Source of the DNA: GCA-2862585 sp036340235
GTDB taxonomy: Bacteria > Bacteroidota > Bacteroidia > Flavobacteriales > UBA7312
Direction: 5' to 3'
DNA: 64,000 nucleotides
Assembly: GCA_036340235.1 (NCBI GenBank)
Contig: JAYYZE010000010.1
Span: 1 to 64,000 of the forward strand
In this document: piece by piece, positions 27,111 through 35,409 of the stretch
How the letters are laid out: the number at the start of each line of letters is the position of its first letter
How positions within the stretch are numbered: position 1 is the stretch's first letter
Made by a program: the position numbers and the translations under genes
The notes under the pieces: generated by a model
The model's database searches: none
Told to the model about the DNA's origin: nothing
The model's input: the letters and a program-made list of their open reading frames with translations, nothing else

Positions 27111-28991
27111 TTAAAATTCTACCGCAATAGATTGAATTTCTATTCGCCTTTCTCTAGAAGCTTTGATGCTATAGATTGAATTTCGTTTGTCATTGGGGTT
27201 ATCACTGACATCCATGTCAACTTGTGTTTCACCCAAGGGCAGCTCATAGATTTGTAACTGCCCGTTCTGTAAATATGTGTACAAACTGCTGTCGCTGAAG
27301 GCCGAAAGGTAATTGGTCACGCTGGCAATCCGGCGTTTGGCTAGCAGTTCATTGTAATCAGTATCTGTTAATGGTGAGGTAAACCCTTTTAAGCGCAGTT
27401 CAACACGAGCCCCTAAATCCAAAATTTCTTGCAGGCGATTGGCGAATGCTGTCAAACGCTCAAAGCCACCACTGACTGTTTCATCAAAAAACTGCCTCAT
27501 CTGACTTTGGGCTTGGTTTTTAGCTCTTCCAGCTAATACAGAAGAAAATTGGCGAACGTACTGATCTTTTAGTGCTATGTACGAGGTATATGTCTCTACA
27601 TAATTGAGTGTCGTAGTGCTATCGCGTGTATTGGGATTGGGCTCGTCGTTGTGAAAATATACGCTCAATGGTAAATTTAATTGCATTTTTTTGGCAATAC
27701 TATCGATGGCAACACACACGCATGGCTCAGACTTTTCAAAGGCATAAATATCGTTGCAACAACTTTCATAGCTAATGGTTTTTGAGCCCAATCGGTTTGA
27801 CGAAAAATAACCCAAATGTGGACTATCAATCTGAGTCACATAATACAAATCATTGGCACTACTATTGATGGGTTTTGCAAGATGGCTAACCAAACCCCAA
27901 TCCTTCTGCCACTTACTTTGAAAGATGTCGTAGCCTCCATAGCCAGGATGAAAATCAGAACTAAAATAAAGTACTTCTTCAAGAGGGTGATAAAAGGGTG
28001 TGACCTCTTTACCCTGGGTATTGATGCCATTGCCCAAATGCACTGGATATCCTACAAATGGGACAAACCAAATGTCTAAATCTCCAACACCACCTGTTCT
28101 ATCTGATGATATAAACAACCCTTCCTGGCCATTCCACAAAGCCCACTGAGGGTGTGTGTTAGTAGCGTCAGAGGGGTTAAAACGTTGGTCTAAGGCTTGT
28201 GCGTTTTGCCAAAAGCCATCCAAGAATTTACTTGAGTATATTACGCATTCTAATGCCCCTTGATTGTATTTACACTTACAAAAAAAGGCTTCCGTGCAAT
28301 CTGGGTTGAACGACAAATTGGCAATATGATAATCCATATCATTAAAGACATTAAATACTTTGGCGTCTTGACTAGGTGGCTTTACCATTAATTTAGATCG
28401 ATGTCCTATGTATGTTTCTTTAGCAAGGCCATCGTCTTTTTGCATGGATGAAAAATACAATCGACCTTGCCAATCGACAAAGGGAGCAAAGTCCGAAACG
28501 GACGAGTTGACACTGTCACCCAAGTGAGTCACACTGTAATTGGCATTGAACGTATCAGTCAAGGCTAATTGACACCCTTTCAACTCCATAAGTGCTTTTC
28601 GATACCAATAGTCAGATGGCGATAGATGGTTGTCTAAAAACCTTTGTAACACCTCCGACGCTTGCTGATAAGCAGAGGCATTTTTCAGTGTCATTCCTAA
28701 AAATAAATCAGTATTGGAATGAATCGAAGATCGTTCGGAAACTAAGTGCTTTTTATAAAACGTTATTGCTTTGGTATATTGATGCGTTTGGCGATAACTT
28801 TCTGCTAATGAATAAAAAATGGAACTGAGCGTGCTATCCTTCTGCAGGGCCAATTCGTAGTAGAAAATAGAAGAAAAATAATCGTTGGTTTGGTAATAAT
28901 AATTTCCCTCATCGACTAAAACGGATGTATTTTGAGAGAGTACCATACTACACATCAAACAAAAACCATATGTTATAAGCTGTTTTTTCAT
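27111..28991 (-). CDS. OmpA-family protein with TPR and WD40-like repeats (T9SS-associated)
   Basis: 626 aa from the ATG at 28991. Signal peptide 1-20 (MVLSQ), TPR-like helices at about 22-130 (ALQKDSTLSSIFYSLAESYRQ and following), PD40/WD40-like beta-propeller repeats at about 160-400 (LYFSSMQKDDG, VLYFSSDFHPGYGGYDIF) and a C-terminal OmpA-like domain at about 500-600 (LKGFTSPLTDTDYNELLAKRRIASV). This is the layout of PorE-like proteins that anchor T9SS components to peptidoglycan. Last gene of a three-gene cassette; its start overlaps the PorP/SprF stop by 4 bases. Confidence 0.85.
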   Translation of the reverse strand: MKKQLITYGFCLMCSMVLSQNTSVLVDEGNYYYQTNDYFSSIFYYELALQKDSTLSSIFYSLAESYRQTHQYTKAITFYKKHLVSERSSIHSNTDLFLGMTLKNASAYQQASEVLQRFLDNHLSPSDYWYRKALMELKGCQLALTDTFNANYSVTHLGDSVNSSVSDFAPFVDWQGRLYFSSMQKDDGLAKETYIGHRSKLMVKPPSQDAKVFNVFNDMDYHIANLSFNPDCTEAFFCKCKYNQGALECVIYSSKFLDGFWQNAQALDQRFNPSDATNTHPQWALWNGQEGLFISSDRTGGVGDLDIWFVPFVGYPVHLGNGINTQGKEVTPFYHPLEEVLYFSSDFHPGYGGYDIFQSKWQKDWGLVSHLAKPINSSANDLYYVTQIDSPHLGYFSSNRLGSKTISYESCCNDIYAFEKSEPCVCVAIDSIAKKMQLNLPLSVYFHNDEPNPNTRDSTTTLNYVETYTSYIALKDQYVRQFSSVLAGRAKNQAQSQMRQFFDETVSGGFERLTAFANRLQEILDLGARVELRLKGFTSPLTDTDYNELLAKRRIASVTNYLSAFSDSSLYTYLQNGQLQIYELPLGETQVDMDVSDNPNDKRNSIYSIKASRERRIEIQSIAVEF

Positions 28992-29914
28992 AAAAATGCT
29001 GGACATGTTTTGTAACTTGAACGAGGAAGTGAAGATTTGACAACATGGCTAAACGAAATTTCCCATGCACCCAAATAATTACTTGCAGGTACCAAATCAG
29101 ATGTATTTATATCGTAGCTGAAGGCAAAGTGACTTTGCCCCCATTGAACCCCCAAAAGGCAACATAGTGCATCATTAAAGCGGAACAAAACACCTCCTTC
29201 TAGTAGAATATTTTGTTCGTATTGGTCGCTTATGTCATAACTAACAACAGAACCCGTTGAGAAGGTCTGTTGTTGGGCTTGTTGCAACCATTGAATGTGT
29301 GGGTGAATATGCCATTTAGGGTGCAAAGGCAATTCTATCAATGAAACGACTTGGTGCTTGGGCTTCAAGAGGTCTTTTGCGGATGATAACGAACGGTTGG
29401 GAGAATTCAAATGAAAAAAGGTATATCCCATCATTACCTCAGTACCGGCAATGTACAATTGTCGATAGACCCCAAATCCAAGATCAAAATAATTAGCAGA
29501 TAAAGAAGTAAATTGCTCAGTATTGTCAATGAACACCAAGTCTGAATAATCGATAGCTTGCTGAGCAAAGGTTAGCTGAGTGCCTACTTGCCAATCGTTC
29601 AAAAATCGAGAAAGGGATAAGGATAATTGAGTGAGAGATAAGCGCGAACTACCCGATTGATCTCTTAAAAACTGAGCCCCCAAACCCCAATTTTTATAAG
29701 GCATATCAAAACTAGCAGAAAAGCTTCTAAAGGGAACACTGACGCTTGCCCACTGTTGTCGTTGTTGAACACTTATTCGGTGAGTACCATCAAACTCTCC
29801 AGCTAGTGCAGGACTTTGAAAAATAGGATTGTTAAACCACTGACTAAAATGAACGTCTTGTGCAATCAAACATAGCGGCCAAACAAATAATAATATGAAT
29901 ACCCATTGTCTCAT
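28988..29914 (-). CDS. PorP/SprF-family outer-membrane protein
   Basis: 308 aa. Signal peptide 1-18 (LCLIAQ), then HFSQWFNNPIFQSPALAGEFDGTHRISV (read as two parts), the standard PorP/SprF opening, and a beta-barrel. SprF homologues are required to export or anchor a particular SprB-type adhesin through T9SS. The genes upstream and downstream each overlap it by 4 bases (ATGA), so adhesin, barrel and OmpA protein are translated together. Confidence 0.9.
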   Translation of the reverse strand: MRQWVFILLFVWPLCLIAQDVHFSQWFNNPIFQSPALAGEFDGTHRISVQQRQQWASVSVPFRSFSASFDMPYKNWGLGAQFLRDQSGSSRLSLTQLSLSLSRFLNDWQVGTQLTFAQQAIDYSDLVFIDNTEQFTSLSANYFDLGFGVYRQLYIAGTEVMMGYTFFHLNSPNRSLSSAKDLLKPKHQVVSLIELPLHPKWHIHPHIQWLQQAQQQTFSTGSVVSYDISDQYEQNILLEGGVLFRFNDALCCLLGVQWGQSHFAFSYDINTSDLVPASNYLGAWEISFSHVVKSSLPRSSYKTCPAFL

Positions 29915-32900
29915 CTGATAAGTGTGATATTCCCTTTCTTAAATAACTGATTATCGCTTCCCAAGCACTGGATTGTTAAATGATAATCAAATACAGAAGT
30001 AGGTTGTAAACGGCCTTTAAAAACACCATCCCAATACTCATTTTTACTGCTAGTGTGAAATACTTTTTGGCCCCATCTGTTAAAAATTTGGAGATCTAAA
30101 GCACGAATGATATTCAAATCGTCTTTAATAAAAAAGAAGTCATTTTTTAAATCTCCATTTGGTGTGAACGCATTGGGAATGCCTATGTTTTTCTCGGTGC
30201 AACAATCAGGAGAAATGGCAACCTCAATGGCTGCGGTTGTTTCACAGCCCTCCCTTTCAGCTTTTAGATAATAAGTGCCTATGGTAGTTACCTGCAAGCT
30301 GTCTTGCTCTAGAAAAGTGTTAAAATCGGCATTGGAAGACCAAAATAATCGAGTTGAATCGTAGACGGTAGCTACAAGGGTTATTGGTTTTCCACAAATT
30401 TGATAGTCAGATTGGTATTCCAAACTTACCTCATTAACAACTACTAATTGCCTAATGGAATCGTAGCAATTTTCTAACTGACCTAGAAAAACATACTCGG
30501 TTGTAGTTGAAGGCGAAGCAAGTGTTGTGCTGGACTGATAGTCGTCTAAACCGCTAGTTGGCGACCATTGATAAATAAATTCATCTTTGGTATTGGCTAC
30601 CAATACAACAGTATCGTCTTTACACATGCTTATGCTTGCCAAATCAGATGACTGGTTCTCATCTATTACAATGGTTTTGGTAATGGTATCGGATAAATTA
30701 CATGAAGTGGGGTCGTTAGTAATAAGTGTCACCTGGTAAGTACCTATGCTGCTAAATGTATGAGAAGGAAAGGTGTCTGTGGACGTATTGCCATCACCAA
30801 AATTCCAAAAATAACTATTGTTATCGCCCTGGCTCAGGTTTTCAAAAGAAAGTGTTTTTTCGCAACTTAAGCCGGGGGCATCAAAATTGGCAACCGTCAA
30901 TGGAAAATCTGGATCAAACTTAAAAACAGCATTGTTGCATGACGAGTTGTTGGAACTAGAATGAGCGTTATCAGTAGTAGGAAAATCTGAAAAACCACCG
31001 CAACCTGCACAAACCGATTGATAGACAATTCCCTTTTTGTCAAATCGACTAGTTCCTCCATCAACGTGTTCTTCGGCTTGGTTGCCTCCAAAAAACGAGG
31101 CGTAAGAAAGCGTATTAGCATTATCTTCAAATATAATTAAATAGAAATCACTGCCATCCGTGGTAGATTGAAAGGCGTCAAATGTGGTTACTAGGTCAAA
31201 GGTGTCACCGCCAGGACCTAAATGAATGGAGTCGTTGGTTGCCCCTCCCCAACCCGAGCAGTATATACGGTTACATGCATCAACCAAAAAGGCCGTAGGT
31301 GAAATATCAACACCTCCACTTCCAGAGCCAAAAACAGTTGAAAATTCTAAATCGCTCAATGAAGGGTTTAACTTACAAACGAACTGACCACTGTTTGGCT
31401 GTGAAAAAACAGCATTGAAAACCAGTGTATTGTTAGGGGCTAAACTTTGTCCATACAGATAGACATCTCCAGCTTTGTCTAGCTCTATGAAATACGATTG
31501 ATCGTATTTGTCAGAACCAAAATAAGTAGATTGTAAAAGCGCACTGCCATCACTGCTAAACTGACTAACAAATGCATCGACCGTACCGCCTAAATAATTG
31601 GGGGCATAGGCAAAGGGTGTGGTGGTCAAATCATTGGATGATGTGCCTCCTGAGGCATATACGTTGTTGTAATTATCAAAAGCTAGGGAGTGTAGGGCAT
31701 CATCACCACTTCCGCCCCAGTAGGATGACCAAAGAATGGTTTGTAAGGACTTGTTCATTTTAACGATGACACCGTCTTGTCCTCCGTTGTTAGCGGGCTG
31801 AATCAGACTATTAACAATGGGAAAATCATTAGAATATGTGGAAGAAGCAATAAAACAGTTGCCTTGTTCATCAATGTCTATTTCGCCTCGCATCTGATCG
31901 GCATAATTGTATCTCAAAGAAAAGGAGCTGTTGAAACCATCATTAGAAGAACCCCCCAAATACGTAGAGGCTAATAGGTCAGAGCCATCTGCACTTAACC
32001 TACTTACAAATATATCACAGCCATTGGCATAATTTATGCCAACCCCATCCACGGCAGTCGCTTGGCCACCACTAAAGGTTTCGTTAAATGCACCTTGAGA
32101 TACTGGAAAATCAGCTGATCCAGTAGTTCCCATAACAAACAACTCTTCATCATATACAATAAGACTGTGAGGCGCTTCATCGCCAGTACCGCCCAAATAG
32201 GTTGAATAAATTAAAAATGAGCCTGTAGTGTCGTACTTTGTTAGGACAACGTCGTTGCCAACGACACCACCATTAAATGCAGTTTGATATGATCCTAAGG
32301 AAATAGGGTATCCAATGCCATAGGCCGTTCCTCCGGCATATAAAAAACCATAGTCGTCATATGTTGCTGTGTATCCGAAGTTATTGGCGAACGAGCCAGA
32401 ATAGGATGAAAATATCATTTCTGGATCGATGATTAGTTCTGTGGTCTTGTCGTATCCATTAGGAAACTCAAAACTTAAACGGTTATTTTTCCATTTAAAA
32501 TGACATTCCACCTCTATTCGTTCATTACCTTTCCATTGGTAAGCGTATGGACGCTCTTCTATTATTTGATTTAGGGGGGTTAAAAGAATTAGTCGTCCAT
32601 TTCTTAGTTCGACACGTTCAACGCCTTCTAATTTCATTTTGATTATTGAAGGATCGGCATAGGGTTTAACAATCCAGTCATATTTTAATCCATTTCCGTA
32701 GCAATATATGGTGTAATCGATACCGTCATATAGCTCTTGATAGATGACTTTTTGGTACTTTTTGAGGTTGGAAAATTGGTTTGTTCCTTTAAAATAATTG
32801 ACCACCCCCTTTTGGGGCATTTGGTGTTGAATCGTTGGCTTGTTGGCTTTGACAAAGTGCCAACGATATGCGTGTGCATCTATGCTATCAGAAACTTTAG

Positions 32901-33102
32901 CATGAGAATGTTTGTGATTAAAAAATGTTGCGTCAACAAAATTAAATGTAAGGGTCTTTTCCTCTAAAAATAAAGACCCATTGACTAAATCTATTTTAGA
33001 AAGTATGGGTGATTGCCATTGACCTTTGTTTTTGACAAAATAACCCTTTTGAGCGTAGGTTATATGGAATACGAGTAACAATAGTGTAGTGAGCGTTCTC
33101 AT
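29911..33102 (-). CDS. Large surface protein with SBBP repeats, PKD domain and gliding-type C-terminus
   Basis: 1063 aa. Signal peptide 1-17 (FHITYAQ). About 20-205 is the N-terminal domain usual in SBBP proteins. About 220-700 holds repeated SBBP units (YSTYLGGTGDEAPHSL, ASTYLGGSSNDGF, WSSYWGGSGDDALHSL). About 735-815 is a PKD domain (YFWNFGDGNTSTDTFPSH), and about 970-1063 the gliding-motility-associated C-terminal domain (IPNAFTPNGDLKNDFF, LQIFNRWGQKVF), a type B T9SS signal. It is the first gene of the cassette and probably the exported cargo. Confidence 0.88.
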   Translation of the reverse strand: MRTLTTLLLLVFHITYAQKGYFVKNKGQWQSPILSKIDLVNGSLFLEEKTLTFNFVDATFFNHKHSHAKVSDSIDAHAYRWHFVKANKPTIQHQMPQKGVVNYFKGTNQFSNLKKYQKVIYQELYDGIDYTIYCYGNGLKYDWIVKPYADPSIIKMKLEGVERVELRNGRLILLTPLNQIIEERPYAYQWKGNERIEVECHFKWKNNRLSFEFPNGYDKTTELIIDPEMIFSSYSGSFANNFGYTATYDDYGFLYAGGTAYGIGYPISLGSYQTAFNGGVVGNDVVLTKYDTTGSFLIYSTYLGGTGDEAPHSLIVYDEELFVMGTTGSADFPVSQGAFNETFSGGQATAVDGVGINYANGCDIFVSRLSADGSDLLASTYLGGSSNDGFNSSFSLRYNYADQMRGEIDIDEQGNCFIASSTYSNDFPIVNSLIQPANNGGQDGVIVKMNKSLQTILWSSYWGGSGDDALHSLAFDNYNNVYASGGTSSNDLTTTPFAYAPNYLGGTVDAFVSQFSSDGSALLQSTYFGSDKYDQSYFIELDKAGDVYLYGQSLAPNNTLVFNAVFSQPNSGQFVCKLNPSLSDLEFSTVFGSGSGGVDISPTAFLVDACNRIYCSGWGGATNDSIHLGPGGDTFDLVTTFDAFQSTTDGSDFYLIIFEDNANTLSYASFFGGNQAEEHVDGGTSRFDKKGIVYQSVCAGCGGFSDFPTTDNAHSSSNNSSCNNAVFKFDPDFPLTVANFDAPGLSCEKTLSFENLSQGDNNSYFWNFGDGNTSTDTFPSHTFSSIGTYQVTLITNDPTSCNLSDTITKTIVIDENQSSDLASISMCKDDTVVLVANTKDEFIYQWSPTSGLDDYQSSTTLASPSTTTEYVFLGQLENCYDSIRQLVVVNEVSLEYQSDYQICGKPITLVATVYDSTRLFWSSNADFNTFLEQDSLQVTTIGTYYLKAEREGCETTAAIEVAISPDCCTEKNIGIPNAFTPNGDLKNDFFFIKDDLNIIRALDLQIFNRWGQKVFHTSSKNEYWDGVFKGRLQPTSVFDYHLTIQCLGSDNQLFKKGNITLIR

Positions 33103-33128
33103 GGTGTAAAGATAAAGATTCTAACAGA

Positions 33129-34349
33129 CTAGATACTAGATGGAATATTTTGTAGTATGTTCATAAGACTGTCTTTTTTTAAATTATACCGCTCTCTGTT
33201 ATGTTCTTTTACGGGCTTTGAGGGCGGTAGTTTTTGTTTATAAGGGTCAACTTGAGCACCATTTTTCCAAAATCGATAACATACGTGTGGACCTGTGGCA
33301 AGACCTGTACTACCAACATAACCAATCACTTCGCCTTGCTTGACGTAGGTACCTGGACGTATTCCTGACTTTATTTTTGACATGTGGAGGTATTGGGTTG
33401 AATAAGTACTGTTGTGCTTTATTTTTACGTAGTTTCCATTGTTCTTTTTATACCTAGCTTCGGTGACGGTACCGTTGGCAGTCGATAAAATAGGTGTGCC
33501 TGTAGGTGCAGCATAGTCGGTACCTAAGTGGGGTTTTATTCTTCCAGTTACTGGATGTCTTCTTCGTTTGCTATAACGTGAACTTATTCTGGAAAAACTA
33601 AGTGGAGCTCTTAAAAATGCTTTTCTAAGGGCGTCACCTTTTTCATCAAAATAGTCACCTAATCCTTCTTGTTCTTCAAAATAAAAAGCATAAAAGTCTT
33701 GGTTAGCGTGGTTAAACATAGCAGCATAAATTCGTCCAATGCCTATAAATTCATCTTCAACGTATCGCTCCTCGTACACTATTTTAAAGTGATCTCCCTT
33801 TTTTATTCTAAAGAAATCAATAGTCCATGCGTAAATAGTGGATAATTCCATTACCAATGCAGGACTCATATCATTTTGTATCAAGGCATTCCATAAAGAC
33901 GACTCTATGACGCCACTAGACTCTTTGAGACGAGTATCGATGTCTTTTTGTTCAGAAAATACATTAATGGTATCTCTAATATCGAATACTACATAATCAA
34001 CTTTTGTGGTTTCATACACCACATACTGAGCCTTTTGGATAGAGTCATCGTCACAAATAAGAGTATAATGCTGGCCCGCTTTGACTTTTCTAAAATCAAA
34101 AACGCCTTTGGAGGCCTTTACGATTTGATCTATTCTTGCGTGATCTATGTGGTTGAAATATAGTATCTCACCCAAAGTTTGACCAGCGGTCACTTGCCCT
34201 TTCACAACCTTGAAGGTATCAACACAAATACCATATTCATAAGCGCTTTCTTGAGGAGGTTGTTGGTCGGAGTTGGAACAGCTGTAAAGTAGAAAAAATA
34301 AAGATATAATTAAATAGGTATGCCTAACTTCGCATAATTTTTGTTTCAT
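33129..34349 (-). CDS. M23-family peptidoglycan endopeptidase lipoprotein
   Basis: 406 aa. A lipobox at about 21-24 (LLYSC) marks a lipoprotein. Middle residues about 40-240 hold the OapA/LysM-like region that usually precedes LytM domains. The C-terminal LytM domain (about 268-380) has the zinc ligands in HLGTDYAAPTGTPI, QYLHMSKI and GPHVCYRF. The enzyme would cut peptide cross-links in the periplasm. Begins 9 bases after the dioxygenase-family gene stop. Confidence 0.9.
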   Translation of the reverse strand: MKQKLCEVRHTYLIISLFFLLYSCSNSDQQPPQESAYEYGICVDTFKVVKGQVTAGQTLGEILYFNHIDHARIDQIVKASKGVFDFRKVKAGQHYTLICDDDSIQKAQYVVYETTKVDYVVFDIRDTINVFSEQKDIDTRLKESSGVIESSLWNALIQNDMSPALVMELSTIYAWTIDFFRIKKGDHFKIVYEERYVEDEFIGIGRIYAAMFNHANQDFYAFYFEEQEGLGDYFDEKGDALRKAFLRAPLSFSRISSRYSKRRRHPVTGRIKPHLGTDYAAPTGTPILSTANGTVTEARYKKNNGNYVKIKHNSTYSTQYLHMSKIKSGIRPGTYVKQGEVIGYVGSTGLATGPHVCYRFWKNGAQVDPYKQKLPPSKPVKEHNRERYNLKKDSLMNILQNIPSSI

Positions 34350-34357
34350 TGTTACTT

Positions 34358-35353
34358 TTAACTTTCTTTTAGGGCATTAACAACCCATTGTCTGCCCCAG
34401 TTGTCTTTTTCCTCAATAGTCCATAATTCGGGGAAAAATATGCGCTTTTGAAAACGTGGTGGCAAATAGCTTTGCCAATTGGTTCCTCCTGTTGCACTAA
34501 TATCCCCGGCTTTTGAAGATAAATATCTAACAGCCGACTTATAATGTACTAATGGCCAGTTAACATTCACATTCAAATCTAATAAACGTAATTGTAAAAT
34601 GAGTGCTTCATTTTGTCGGTCTTCAACACTCAATTGTTGATATTTAGCCATTAGATTTTTAGACTGAAATTGCTTTGCCCTTTTTATGAAACTAGACATG
34701 TATTTTTTTTCAAAGTTTTGTAACATCAGTGTTTTTTTACCTGTTTTAAGATCAATGGCTCCATCTTTCCAATAAAAGTGTTTGGCCATTTCTTCAACTG
34801 AGGTACCCTTGAGTTTTTCTCTTTGTGATTGGTGGGTTAAGTTGATTAGATGAGTACATGATATTTCAATAAGTCTATACTGCTCGGACTGAAAACCACT
34901 GGAAGGCAATAAAGACATTCTAAACTTTAGAAATTGATCTTTTTCCATGCCCTGAACCATGATACCAAACGACTTTGTTAGCGCTTCAAAATAGTTGTTG
35001 ACACGTTTAAGGCGTTCAACAAAAAAATCAACGTTGAGACTGTCTTGCCAGCCTAAATCTTCGCCCTGATCAGATATTATTTTTCCGTTACAGGCTATTT
35101 GGTCTAACTCCAAAAGAGATAATTTGAAATATAGCTCTGTTATTTGATGATATATTATAAATATTTGCTCGTCTGGGAAATCTGTTTTTGGATGTTGTAA
35201 ACTTAGCAGGGTGTCAACGTTTAAATAGTCCCAATAGTGTAATGGGTTGGCAAACAAAAGCCCATCTAAATACCCACTAAGGTCTTGACCAATAGAGGCG
35301 TATTTTTGATTTAATTTTTCTACTTTTTCTCTAATCTCTTTAGTCCATTCCAT
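34358..35353 (-). CDS. Tryptophan 2,3-dioxygenase family protein
   Basis: 331 aa, helical. The family pattern is clear at HYWDYLNVDTLLSLQ (about 39-53) and EQIFIIYHQITELYFKLSLLELDQI (about 62-86), where the His of YHQ and Tyr/Phe residues form the substrate pocket, and the later SSGFQSEQYRLIEI stretch. TDO opens tryptophan to N-formylkynurenine using haem. The C-terminal haem histidine is probably His in WPLVHYKSAVRYL. No other kynurenine-pathway gene is adjacent, so the pathway assignment is inferred from family only. Confidence 0.83.
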   Translation of the reverse strand: MEWTKEIREKVEKLNQKYASIGQDLSGYLDGLLFANPLHYWDYLNVDTLLSLQHPKTDFPDEQIFIIYHQITELYFKLSLLELDQIACNGKIISDQGEDLGWQDSLNVDFFVERLKRVNNYFEALTKSFGIMVQGMEKDQFLKFRMSLLPSSGFQSEQYRLIEISCTHLINLTHQSQREKLKGTSVEEMAKHFYWKDGAIDLKTGKKTLMLQNFEKKYMSSFIKRAKQFQSKNLMAKYQQLSVEDRQNEALILQLRLLDLNVNVNWPLVHYKSAVRYLSSKAGDISATGGTNWQSYLPPRFQKRIFFPELWTIEEKDNWGRQWVVNALKES

Positions 35354-35409
35354 AATAATGTTTTATCAGACAAATTGATACTTTAATCTAAGCTAAATTG
35401 TGTTTTAAA

